6,924 nucleotides of DNA from Anaerolineae bacterium (GCA_028284105.1 JANQSK010000858.1:1-6924); one strand, 5' to 3'; shown: positions 1 through 5,882, numbered from the stretch's first letter. The notes: a model not told the origin generated them from the sequence alone. A program made the numbers and translations.

Positions 1-72
1 GTCAACCTATATGATCGACTCGATGAAGAGTTTTTTGAAACCAACATGAAGAGAAAAAAGGTGCGGCGCTAA
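1..72 (+). CDS. 3' end of an unrecognised gene (partial)
   Basis: Frame 1 is open from the left edge for 23 codons and ends in TAA at 70-72. The visible C-terminus contains LYDRLDEEFFE, then a strongly basic tail, KRKKVRR. I do not recognise the family from so short a piece. Its stop codon overlaps the ATG of the next gene as TAATG, the arrangement of translationally coupled operon genes. It is therefore probably the preceding member of the same + strand operon. The body of the gene lies outside the window. Confidence 0.6.
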   Translation, partial: VNLYDRLDEEFFETNMKRKKVRR

Positions 73-1436
73 TGTTTGATTTTTCAAAGTTCCCCACCTT
101 GGAAACTGAGCGGCTCATTTTGCGTGAATTAAAGCTCGAAGATGGGCCTGATGTCTTTGAATTTCAAAGCGATCCTTATGTGCAGCGCTACAACAGCGTG
201 CCTTTAAAAAAGCTTGAGGAAGTTTATCCCTACATCTCAGAGCTATTAGTCGACCACTATGCCCAAGATTTCCTGATATGGGCTGTGACACTCAAAGGGG
301 AAGACAAGGTCTTTGGCACAATCGGATTGGGCAGTTGGAACAAACATCATCGACGAGCCGAAATAGGGTATGCGCTCTCCCAATCTTATTGGCGACAAGG
401 GTATGGGTCAGAAGCAGCAACGGCCGTTCTCAAATTTGGCTTCGAGCAACTTAATCTCCATCGCATCTTCGCCAGAACCATTGCCGATAATTATGAGTCA
501 GTTGGCCTTCTAGAGAAACTTAATTTCCAGTTAGAAGGTGTACAACGCGACTACTCATGGGAAGATGACGGCACCTTTCACAGTGGTGCTTTGTATGGGC
601 TGCTAAAAGATGAGTTCAATCCATCTTCACATCAGCAAACGAAGAACAACATCAAAACCTCTCTTAAACCACTTCCCGATTTATCTGAATATGATATTCC
701 TGCACTATACGATCTTGAGAATCAAGGGTTCGAACCGGCAGGGTCATTCTTTCTTGAGCTTGCGAAACAATATTCAGGTGACGTTCTCGAAATTGGATGT
801 GGAACCGGTCGATACACGATCCCCATGGCGGAAGCAGGCATTTCAATGACGGGATTGGACGTCATGAAACCGATGCTTGATGTTGCTCGAGAACGCAGTC
901 AGCAGCTCCCGATTCAATGGATTCTATCGGATGCTCGCCAATTCAGCCTGAATCACCTCTATAGTCTGATTTTCACCAGTGGCGTAACTTTTATGCATTT
1001 GCTGACTACGGCCGATCAAGAGGCATTTTTGCAGTGTGCACATCGTCAATTAGCGGAAAACGGACGTTTACTCATCGAAACCCTCTTTCCTCATGACGCA
1101 CAGCAAAAAGATGAACCTGAAGAAACGGAGTGGTTTAAAAATGAGGATAAAAACGGCCGTTTAATCACCGTTTCTGGCATCCAAACGTATGATCCCATCA
1201 CCCAAATCAGAGTAGAAACCGCCTATCGACGCTGGGAAGAAGATGGGCAGACAGTTACTAAAGTAGCCCCGCTTAGCCTGCGTAACACCTTCCCACAAGA
1301 GCTAGAGTTGCTCCTTAATAAAAATGGCTTTGACATTGAAGCACGGTATGGCAACTACAAATTTGAACCGCTAACGGCAACCAGCCCTATGATGCTCTAT
1401 TTGTGTCGGAAACACTCAGGAGGAATGACAGCTTGA
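72..1436 (+). CDS. GNAT acetyltransferase fused to class I SAM-dependent methyltransferase
   Basis: This is a two-domain cytosolic enzyme of 454 residues. Residues 1-182 are a RimJ/RimL-type GNAT domain: an ETERLILREL start, then the acetyl-CoA-binding motif A with AEIGYALSQSYW and RQGYGSEA at 108-115, then motif B around NYESVGLLEKLNF at 140-152. A polar linker (about 183-205) leads to a class I methyltransferase. That domain has SAM motif I VLEIGCGTGRYT at 238-249, the acidic-loop strand GLDVMKPML at 261-269, and a motif II-like ILSDARQFSL at 284-293. Both cofactor sites look intact. There is no Met between the domains until residue 253, inside the SAM fold, so the methyltransferase is unlikely to be made separately. 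A weak A-rich Shine-Dalgarno (AAAAGG, 56-61) precedes the ATG. Substrates are unknown; acetylation plus methylation of one small molecule or peptide is an inference. Confidence 0.88.
   Translation: MFDFSKFPTLETERLILRELKLEDGPDVFEFQSDPYVQRYNSVPLKKLEEVYPYISELLVDHYAQDFLIWAVTLKGEDKVFGTIGLGSWNKHHRRAEIGYALSQSYWRQGYGSEAATAVLKFGFEQLNLHRIFARTIADNYESVGLLEKLNFQLEGVQRDYSWEDDGTFHSGALYGLLKDEFNPSSHQQTKNNIKTSLKPLPDLSEYDIPALYDLENQGFEPAGSFFLELAKQYSGDVLEIGCGTGRYTIPMAEAGISMTGLDVMKPMLDVARERSQQLPIQWILSDARQFSLNHLYSLIFTSGVTFMHLLTTADQEAFLQCAHRQLAENGRLLIETLFPHDAQQKDEPEETEWFKNEDKNGRLITVSGIQTYDPITQIRVETAYRRWEEDGQTVTKVAPLSLRNTFPQELELLLNKNGFDIEARYGNYKFEPLTATSPMMLYLCRKHSGGMTA
419..428. repeat. Iterated palindrome AACGGCCGTT, copy 1
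   Basis: Full 10-bp palindrome inside the GNAT half of the fusion gene, read as codons ACG-GCC-GTT (T-A-V, residues 117-119). Confidence 0.85.
1152..1161. repeat. Iterated palindrome AACGGCCGTT, copy 2
   Basis: Full copy inside the methyltransferase half of the fusion gene, read as AAC-GGC-CGT (N-G-R, 361-363). It is symmetric over 12 bp (AAACGGCCGTTT) and lies in a 16-nt string shared exactly with copy 4. Confidence 0.85.
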
Positions 1437-1978
1437 TGGAAGCGAAAGAACAACATCTAGTCAACATTCTCGATGCTCGATCGGATGAGATTGGCCGCGC
1501 ATTATGGCAGCTCAATGAAACACGAAAAAGGCTTATCGAAACCGTAGAAGCTATTGAACCACACCTCCTTGAATGGCAGCCTGATGAAGCAGCTAACAGC
1601 ATCAGCACGCTTCTTTATCACATTGCTATCATTGAAATGGATTGGCTCTATGTCGAAGTATTAGAACGGCCGTTTCCCCCAAATCTAGAAGCTCTGTTCC
1701 CTTGTCCCGACAGAGAGAAAAACGGCCGTTTAACCGTGATTACAGGGGAAACAGCAGCCTCTCTACTGAACCGCTTAAACACTGTTCGACAAGCTTTGCT
1801 TGATGCGTATGGCGCTATGAGCCTCAAAGATTTTAGACGGCTGCGCTCCTTTGAACCGTATGATGTCACCCCTGAATGGGTCATCTTTCATCTACTTGAG
1901 CATGAAATTGAGCATCGCGGGCATATTCAGGAGCGCATACGGCAATATCAACAACTGCACCAGCGGAGCATAAATTAA
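1436..1978 (+). CDS. DinB/YfiT-fold protein, putative metal-dependent thiol transferase
   Basis: This is a 180-residue, mostly helical protein of the DinB superfamily (four-helix-bundle, divalent-metal enzymes, several of which are thiol S-transferases). The metal-binding histidines are visible: His62 in STLLYHIAIIEMDW, and the HxxxH pair His156/His160 in FHLLEHEIEHRGHI, whose trailing H-R-G-x-I is characteristic of the family. The length is normal. I chose the ATG at 1436, which overlaps the previous stop as TGATG. AGGAGG at 1418-1423 is a full Shine-Dalgarno but 12 nt away, so an in-frame TTG at 1433 (9-nt spacing) is a possible alternative. An upstream in-frame ATG at 1403 would lie before that site and deep in the previous gene, so I rejected it. 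Two palindromes (1665 and 1721) lie in the coding region. The substrate is unknown; thiol conjugation or detoxification is the family-based guess. Confidence 0.82.
   Translation: MEAKEQHLVNILDARSDEIGRALWQLNETRKRLIETVEAIEPHLLEWQPDEAANSISTLLYHIAIIEMDWLYVEVLERPFPPNLEALFPCPDREKNGRLTVITGETAASLLNRLNTVRQALLDAYGAMSLKDFRRLRSFEPYDVTPEWVIFHLLEHEIEHRGHIQERIRQYQQLHQRSIN
1665..1674. repeat. Iterated palindrome AACGGCCGTT, copy 3
   Basis: Full copy in the DinB-fold gene, read in the third frame as CGG-CCG (R-P, residues 78-79). It lies only 56 bp from copy 4, the closest pair in the window. Confidence 0.85.
1721..1730. repeat. Iterated palindrome AACGGCCGTT, copy 4
   Basis: Full copy in the DinB-fold gene, read as N-G-R (96-98) in a likely surface loop. 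It is symmetric over 12 bp and lies in the 16-nt string shared with copy 2. Confidence 0.85.
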
Positions 1979-1981
1979 GCA

Positions 1982-2566
1982 ATGAATGGAATTAAAATTA
2001 ATATACGGCCGTGGCAAATCAAAGACATCGACCCCTATGTCTATTGGCAACAGCCCAATCACAAATGGCAACAGCTAGATGGACCCTACTATCCGAAATC
2101 AACGCCTGAACAAGTTGAACGGCTAGCCGTCAAAATTAAACATAAGATCGAGAATAATGAACCAATCCCCCAACGATATGTCATTGCTAATGCATCAGCA
2201 GATGAAATGGTGGGGACGGTCACGTGGTATTGGGAGAGTCAAGAAACAAACTGGCTTTCAGTCGGAATTGTTGTTTTTGATGAATCCAATTGGGGTCAAG
2301 GAATTGGGTGCGAAGCGTTAGGGTTGTGGAGTCAACATCTGTTTGACACGATGCCAGAGCTTGTACGGCTCGATTTACGCACTTGGTCAGGCAATATCGG
2401 CATGATGAAGCTCGCTGAAAAGTGCGGCTATCAAGAAGAGGCCCGCTTCCGCATGGCACGCATCGTCAATGGAGACTATTTCGACGGCATGGGGTACGGG
2501 GTTTTACGCACAGAGTGGAACTCCCGGTACCCCAATGGCTTTGGAGCATTTTTACATGGAACTTGA
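1982..2566 (+). CDS. GNAT family N-acetyltransferase
   Basis: This 194-residue cytosolic protein is a single GNAT domain, predicted to move an acetyl group from acetyl-CoA to an amine. It begins with the β1 strand INIRPWQIKDIDPY. Motif A spans about 94-113, with the pyrophosphate loop GQGIGC at 105-110, and motif B follows as NIGMMKLAEKCGYQEEARFR at 138-157. It is not a close copy of the GNAT domain at 72: the N-terminal halves differ and it carries a W-rich segment (TWYWESQETNW, 81-91). It starts 3 nt after the preceding stop with only a poor, distant GGAG (1965-1968), so translation probably depends on coupling. Its 3' end overlaps the next gene by 11 nt. A palindrome occurs at codons 8-11 (I-R-P-W). 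The substrate cannot be read from the sequence. Confidence 0.86.
   Translation: MNGIKINIRPWQIKDIDPYVYWQQPNHKWQQLDGPYYPKSTPEQVERLAVKIKHKIENNEPIPQRYVIANASADEMVGTVTWYWESQETNWLSVGIVVFDESNWGQGIGCEALGLWSQHLFDTMPELVRLDLRTWSGNIGMMKLAEKCGYQEEARFRMARIVNGDYFDGMGYGVLRTEWNSRYPNGFGAFLHGT
2005..2012. repeat. Iterated palindrome ACGGCCGT, copy 5 (8-bp core)
   Basis: Core copy with non-symmetric flanks (T and G), near the 5' end of the second GNAT gene, read as R-P (residues 9-10). Confidence 0.8.
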
Positions 2567-3470
2567 ACAGAAACGGCCGTTGTATCGCCAGCAAATCGAA
2601 CAATCACTGCCAGAACTGTCGATTGAAAGCTGGGATGAAAATCGGGAAGGCATGGTCAACGACGTTGTTATCATCAATAATGACCACATCTTTCGTTTTC
2701 CTCAAAACGATCACTGGGCAGTTGAAGACTTATGGGCCGAAGCTAATTTTATTACTCACTTGCGTCACTATGTCGAAATGCCCCTTCCTCAGTTTACGGT
2801 TTATGATGGTGAGCTTATTGGGCACCCGTTTGCAGGATATCCAATGATTCCAGGCCAGCCACTACAGCGATTTGAACTATTCAATCTTCCCTTTGAAACA
2901 CAAGATGCCATCGCCAAGCAGATTGGCGTGTTCCTGACACAGCTACACACAATGCCTGTCGACAGTGCAAAAAAGGCTGGCATTGGTCAATCTTTAACAA
3001 ATCGTTCAGTAGATAAGTGGCTTGAGCTTTATGAAGACGTTCAAAAAGAATTGTTTCCCCATTTAATGGGCTTTCAAAAAGAGTGGGTGCATCATCATTT
3101 TGCCCCCCTCAAGGCAAACCCGGTTTGGATGACCTATGAGCAAACCATCATGAATGGGGATTTAGCACCTTATCACATGTTGTTTAATTCAGAAACCCAG
3201 CGTCTCAATGGAATCATTGATTTTGGCACGGCCGGTTTTGGGGACCCAGCCTGTGATTTTGCTTGTTTACTCGATCAATATGGTGAGGAATTTGTACAGC
3301 AAGTGGCAAGCTATTATCCATCAATTGAAGGCTTGATAGAACGGGCTCGGTTTCGCTCAGGAACGCTTTGGTTACAGTGGGCGCTAGGTGGTCTTCGCAA
3401 TCCAGAAGACCCATCTTGGTTTTTTGTCCATTTGGGAAGAGCGAGAGGCGCCTATCCAATTCGAAAATAG
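2556..3470 (+). CDS. Aminoglycoside phosphotransferase (APH) family kinase with variant catalytic loop
   Basis: This 304-residue protein has the protein-kinase-like APH fold, predicted to phosphorylate a small-molecule hydroxyl with ATP or GTP. The N-lobe shows IFRFP at 45-49, where the family's nucleotide-site strand lies. The hinge region has YPMIPGQPL at 95-103. The catalytic loop is NGDLAPYHMLF at 200-210, and the Mg-binding segment is IIDFGTAGFGDPACDFA at 220-236. Relative to the common HGDLxxxN loop, the first His is Asn200 and the metal-binding Asn is His207; catalytic Asp202 and DFG Asp222 remain. I chose ATG 2556 because GGAG at 2543-2546 sits 9 nt upstream; the open frame extends back to 2469 without a ribosome site. 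The start overlaps the GNAT gene by 11 nt. A drug-resistance kinase is possible, but APH-fold kinases have many other substrates. Confidence 0.83.
   Translation: MELEQKRPLYRQQIEQSLPELSIESWDENREGMVNDVVIINNDHIFRFPQNDHWAVEDLWAEANFITHLRHYVEMPLPQFTVYDGELIGHPFAGYPMIPGQPLQRFELFNLPFETQDAIAKQIGVFLTQLHTMPVDSAKKAGIGQSLTNRSVDKWLELYEDVQKELFPHLMGFQKEWVHHHFAPLKANPVWMTYEQTIMNGDLAPYHMLFNSETQRLNGIIDFGTAGFGDPACDFACLLDQYGEEFVQQVASYYPSIEGLIERARFRSGTLWLQWALGGLRNPEDPSWFFVHLGRARGAYPIRK
2572..2581. repeat. Iterated palindrome AACGGCCGTT, copy 6
   Basis: Full copy at codons 6-9 of the APH-family gene, just after its overlap with the GNAT gene; read as R-P (7-8). Confidence 0.85.
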
Positions 3471-3471
3471 C

Positions 3472-4083
3472 TTAATAAACACCTAATGCTTGCATCAACG
3501 GGTCTCCCCACCAAAAGAAGGCTGAAATACCGCAAGCAAGCACAAAGAACAACAAGAGGAACAAAAGGATGGCTATCGTACGCCATCTATTACTCTTTGG
3601 CGGTTCAGCCGAAGGCATTAGGGGCATTGATTTTGGCGGTGGCGAAGAAACGGCCGCTTCATTGCGGATGTCTGGCAATGGGGGAATATCTACCTTTTCA
3701 TCCTCCGGCATCTTCATGGCAGGGGTGTGCATAAACTCAGAGGTATCCCCATCATCTAAATCATTTGTGTCGGCACCAAGAACGCCATAGAGCAAGACCA
3801 CACCACTCCCCATCGAAACAAGCTGGCCGGGTAAGAGCTCCAAAGAGGTATGGGCTTCCATCTGCAAACCATCGACATAGGTACCATTGGTGCTCCCAAA
3901 ATCTTCAAGCAGGTATCCGCTCCCTTTTTTGACTAGTTTGGCGTGTTGACGGGATATTTCAGGGTCATTAATCACAATATCGGATAAGGGATCACGCCCT
4001 ATGGAAATAGAATCGTGGATAAGTCGAAATATTTGACCTACTTTGGGACCTTTTCGGACGACAAATTGATATTGTTCAGACAC
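3472..4083 (-). CDS. FHA-domain protein with C-terminal transmembrane anchor
   Basis: This 203-residue protein has three parts. Residues 8-100 form a forkhead-associated domain, which binds phosphothreonine peptides; the signature residues are intact: GRDPLSDIVI from 29, SRQHA at 44-48 and GSTNGTYVDG at 63-72. Residues 104-165 are an acidic then proline-rich linker. Residues about 168-192 are one hydrophobic helix (ILLFLLLFFVLACGISAFF), followed by a short tail. This suggests a cytosolic FHA head tethered to the inner membrane, a likely partner of a Ser/Thr kinase, though none is visible here. The start is GTG at 4083-4081, supported by GAGGT (4095-4091) 7 nt upstream; the spacer and start together are an ACGGCCGT palindrome. 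It lies downstream of, and in the same direction as, the murJ-like gene. Its stop is one base from that of the convergent kinase gene. Confidence 0.87.
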   Translation of the reverse strand: MSEQYQFVVRKGPKVGQIFRLIHDSISIGRDPLSDIVINDPEISRQHAKLVKKGSGYLLEDFGSTNGTYVDGLQMEAHTSLELLPGQLVSMGSGVVLLYGVLGADTNDLDDGDTSEFMHTPAMKMPEDEKVDIPPLPDIRNEAAVSSPPPKSMPLMPSAEPPKSNRWRTIAILLFLLLFFVLACGISAFFWWGDPLMQALGVY

Positions 4084-4095
4084 GGCCGTTACCTC
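4081..4095 (-). promoter_or_regulatory. Shine-Dalgarno and GTG start of the FHA gene, built on an ACGGCCGT palindrome
   Basis: On the minus strand GAGGT (4095-4091) is followed by a 7-nt spacer AACGGCC and the GTG start codon (4083-4081). The palindrome ACGGCCGT supplies both the spacer and the first two bases of the start codon. This fixes the GTG start, since the site and spacing are good and no better Met is nearby. Confidence 0.65.
4082..4089. repeat. Iterated palindrome ACGGCCGT, copy 7 (8-bp core)
   Basis: Core copy spanning the ribosome-site spacer and GTG start codon of the FHA gene. Flanks are C on the left and T on the right. Confidence 0.8.
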
Positions 4096-4103
4096 TCAAA
4101 CTT

Positions 4104-4128
4104 GAATGACGTTGAAGCTTGGTCATTC
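4104..4128. promoter_or_regulatory. Inverted repeat GAATGAC-N11-GTCATTC at the FHA promoter -10/leader
   Basis: The perfect 7-bp arms at 4104-4110 and 4122-4128 have an 11-nt centre containing AAGCTT. One arm overlaps the proposed -10 box and the other lies in the leader just before the Shine-Dalgarno. It could act as an operator, or as an RNA hairpin in the leader that affects translation of the FHA gene. No such role is established. Confidence 0.35.
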
Positions 4129-4153
4129 TACCGGATAAAAGAGGGTTTATCCA
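4125..4153 (-). promoter_or_regulatory. Candidate sigma-70-type promoter of the FHA gene
   Basis: Read on the minus strand, TGGATA (4153-4148; 4 of 6 to TTGACA) is followed by a 17-nt spacer and TAGAAT (4130-4125; 5 of 6 to TATAAT). The start of transcription would fall near 4118, giving a leader of about 35 nt that contains the GAGGT ribosome site. The -10 hexamer is identical to that proposed for the murJ-like gene. Support is by consensus only. Confidence 0.4.
4133..4152. promoter_or_regulatory. Inverted repeat GGATAAA-N6-TTTATCC within the FHA promoter spacer
   Basis: The perfect 7-bp arms at 4133-4139 and 4146-4152 flank a 6-nt centre. The repeat fills most of the spacer between the proposed -35 and -10 boxes and enters the -35. 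No T-tract follows on either strand, so it does not look like a terminator; a repressor or other DNA-binding site is the more likely reading. Confidence 0.4.
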
Positions 4154-4167
4154 GCACTCAAAACACA

Positions 4168-4179
4168 AGAGAATTCTCT
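4168..4179. repeat. 12-bp perfect palindrome AGAGAATTCTCT
   Basis: This fully symmetric 12-mer lies between the murJ-like stop codon and the FHA promoter, about 15 bp upstream of the proposed -35 box. It could be an upstream binding site for a dimeric regulator or chance; it is unrelated to the ACGGCCGT family. Confidence 0.3.
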
Positions 4180-4191
4180 ATTTTCTACAAA

Positions 4192-5835
4192 CTATCTAAA
4201 GCGGGCTTTGATAATGTCAAACAAACTCATTGCTTCACGCATTTTGAGCCAGTTTGCAAGAAGAATAAAAACGACCAACCCCACCACGCCGGACACCCCA
4301 ACAACCACAAGTCGTCCTAAAAACGCGTCCGCTACCACAAAATTTTGAATGATATTGGCTACACCGTAGGCTGTAACGCCTGTCAAAACAGCGGCGGTGA
4401 GGGATTTAACGGCCGTTTCAACAAAAGCAAACCCTTGCCAATCTCCCAAGTGGCGCGTCAAAATCCATATCATCAACACCGTATGCAACATATGTTTTGC
4501 CGCATCAGCCACCATCAAACTCAACAGTCCCAAAGGTTCCAAAAGCAACCACGCCACAATCGTATAGAAGACAATGCTCACCACCCCTACAAGCGCCGGA
4601 CGCCAAGTATCTTTTCGTGCATATGAGGCAAAGATCAGCATTTGATCTACGGCTGCAAAAGGCAATCCAATCAAATAAACACGGAGCACCTGCGCCGTAA
4701 TCTGCGTATCTGCTGGCAAAAATTGACCGCGCTCCAAAAGCAACGCCACAATAGGCACAGCTAAAGCAAACAGGCCAGCTGTCGCGGGTAAAATCAGCGT
4801 TAAAATGAGTCGCAAACCGCCAGCTAGCGTCTGCTTATAGGCATCAAGTTGCTCTTTAGCTTCGATGGGATTTTTTGCATCCATATAAGCTGTGGCTAAA
4901 CGAGAAAGTGTCGGCAAAGTGGCCATCGACAGTGCCGTCACAACGAGCCCTTGGGGGAATTGGACAAGGGTCGTTGCATAGTTCATAAAGGTGACGCTGT
5001 TGTCTCCCGTCAAAATAGCCAGCCGGTAGCTAATCCAAATCGCAATCTGGTTCACAACAAGCCCTACAGCAATTGGCGTGTACAAAATGATGATGCGACG
5101 AACAGCAGGGTGATTCCAATTAAATCGCGGCACAATACGGCCGTCTCTCAAACCAGGCACTAACAAAAGCACCTGCATCAAGGAGCCAATAAGCCACCCC
5201 CAAGCTAGGCTTTCAATGCGATCTGGTTGAAGGAGCGCAATGACCACAATCGTTGTATTAAAAATTGCAGCAGTAAACGCGGGTAAGGTGAATCGTTTCA
5301 ACGCATAGAGCACGCCTGTTAAGATACTGGCAATGCTCATGAACAACACCGTGGGTGTTGCCAGCCGCATCAAATTCACTGTTGTATCAAAGAGGGTTGG
5401 ATCTGTAAAATTTCTTGCGCCTGTTAAACGAGCCACTGTCGGAGTGAATAGTTCAACAAAGAAAATAATCGCCAGCAAAATCACCACGGCAAAGCTCAAA
5501 AAGGCGCTTACGATTCCCCAAAGCTCATGCCTTTTTTCTTTGGCTGCATAATCGCTAAATACAGGCACCAATGAGGAGCTTACCATCTCCCCACCGGTAA
5601 TAAGATTAAACAAGGTGCGTGGAATTAAAAGGGCAACGGTAAATGCACCGAGTAAATCGGAGGTGCCAAATAGATTTGCTTTGACGACTTCACGAGCCAA
5701 ACCCAGCATACGGCTGATGATATTCCCAATGGCAATAATGGTGGCGGCACGAATAATCCCCCGATCTTCGCTTAAATTTTTGGGTTCCGTGGGTTGTTCG
5801 GCTTCGGTTGGCGGCGTGCGCTTTGGTTCGATCAT
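4192..5835 (-). CDS. murJ: MurJ/MviN-family (MOP superfamily) lipid flippase-like membrane protein
   Basis: This 547-residue polytopic membrane protein of about 14 helices has the full MurJ/MviN layout. It shows SRMLGLARE at 41-49, a conserved loop with IPRTLFNLITGGEM from 71 and LVPVFSDY at 89-96, then YATTLVQFP at 286-294, TLPTLSR at 306-312 and LLERGQFLPAD at 366-376. The family moves lipid-linked precursors, classically lipid II, across the inner membrane. The N-terminal 27 residues are a polar Pro/Glu-rich cytosolic extension. Arg42 and Arg48 match E. coli MurJ Arg18 and Arg24. By my hand alignment, positions matching Asp39, Arg52, Arg270 and Glu273 are Gly63, Phe76, Thr289 and Gln292, so another lipid substrate or a paralogue role is possible; the symbol denotes family. 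The ATG at 5835 has no Shine-Dalgarno, but a promoter ends 9 nt upstream, suggesting a leaderless message. Confidence 0.85.
   Translation of the reverse strand: MIEPKRTPPTEAEQPTEPKNLSEDRGIIRAATIIAIGNIISRMLGLAREVVKANLFGTSDLLGAFTVALLIPRTLFNLITGGEMVSSSLVPVFSDYAAKEKRHELWGIVSAFLSFAVVILLAIIFFVELFTPTVARLTGARNFTDPTLFDTTVNLMRLATPTVLFMSIASILTGVLYALKRFTLPAFTAAIFNTTIVVIALLQPDRIESLAWGWLIGSLMQVLLLVPGLRDGRIVPRFNWNHPAVRRIIILYTPIAVGLVVNQIAIWISYRLAILTGDNSVTFMNYATTLVQFPQGLVVTALSMATLPTLSRLATAYMDAKNPIEAKEQLDAYKQTLAGGLRLILTLILPATAGLFALAVPIVALLLERGQFLPADTQITAQVLRVYLIGLPFAAVDQMLIFASYARKDTWRPALVGVVSIVFYTIVAWLLLEPLGLLSLMVADAAKHMLHTVLMIWILTRHLGDWQGFAFVETAVKSLTAAVLTGVTAYGVANIIQNFVVADAFLGRLVVVGVSGVVGLVVFILLANWLKMREAMSLFDIIKARFR
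4408..4417. repeat. Iterated palindrome AACGGCCGTT, copy 8
   Basis: Full copy in the 3' part of the murJ-like gene, read on the minus strand as T-A-V (residues 474-476). Confidence 0.85.
5137..5144. repeat. Iterated palindrome ACGGCCGT, copy 9 (8-bp core)
   Basis: Core copy in the middle of the murJ-like gene, read on the minus strand as D-G-R (231-233) in a loop between membrane helices. Confidence 0.8.
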
Positions 5836-5844
5836 TAGGCGAGC

Positions 5845-5873
5845 ATTCTAACCGCTGGCACATCGCATCGCAA
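5845..5873 (-). promoter_or_regulatory. Candidate promoter of the murJ-like gene, probably leaderless
   Basis: On the minus strand TTGCGA (5873-5868; 4 of 6 to consensus) precedes a 17-nt spacer and TAGAAT (5850-5845; 5 of 6). The murJ-like ATG begins at 5835, only 9 nt after the -10 box, so transcription would start within a few bases of the start codon. No Shine-Dalgarno is present, which fits a leaderless mRNA. The palindrome at 5873-5882 touches the -35 box. Confidence 0.4.
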
Positions 5874-5882
5874 ACGGCCGTT
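5873..5882. repeat. Iterated palindrome AACGGCCGTT, copy 10 (intergenic)
   Basis: Full copy, symmetric over 12 bp (5872-5883), in the gap between the SUMF1-domain gene and the murJ-like gene, touching the proposed -35 box. Confidence 0.85.

Noticed and set aside
1403..1435. Earlier ATG for the DinB-fold gene, adding 11 residues
   Set aside because: It lies upstream of the AGGAGG site and inside the previous gene; the family homology begins after the ATG at 1436.
2469..2555. Earlier Met codons (2469, 2535) for the APH-family gene
   Set aside because: Neither has a ribosome site, and they would extend the overlap with the GNAT gene; ATG 2556 has GGAG at good spacing and gives a normal family length.
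2422..2847. Plus-strand open frame of 141 codons over the GNAT/APH junction
   Set aside because: It is a shadow frame of two real overlapping genes, with a composition unlike a folded protein.
4133..4152. Hairpin as an intrinsic terminator of the murJ-like gene
   Set aside because: The stem is AT-rich and only 7 bp, and no run of T follows in the direction of transcription.
4015..4320. Plus-strand open frame of 101 codons across the FHA start and the intergenic gap
   Set aside because: It is antisense to two well-supported genes, has no recognisable domain and no convincing ribosome site.
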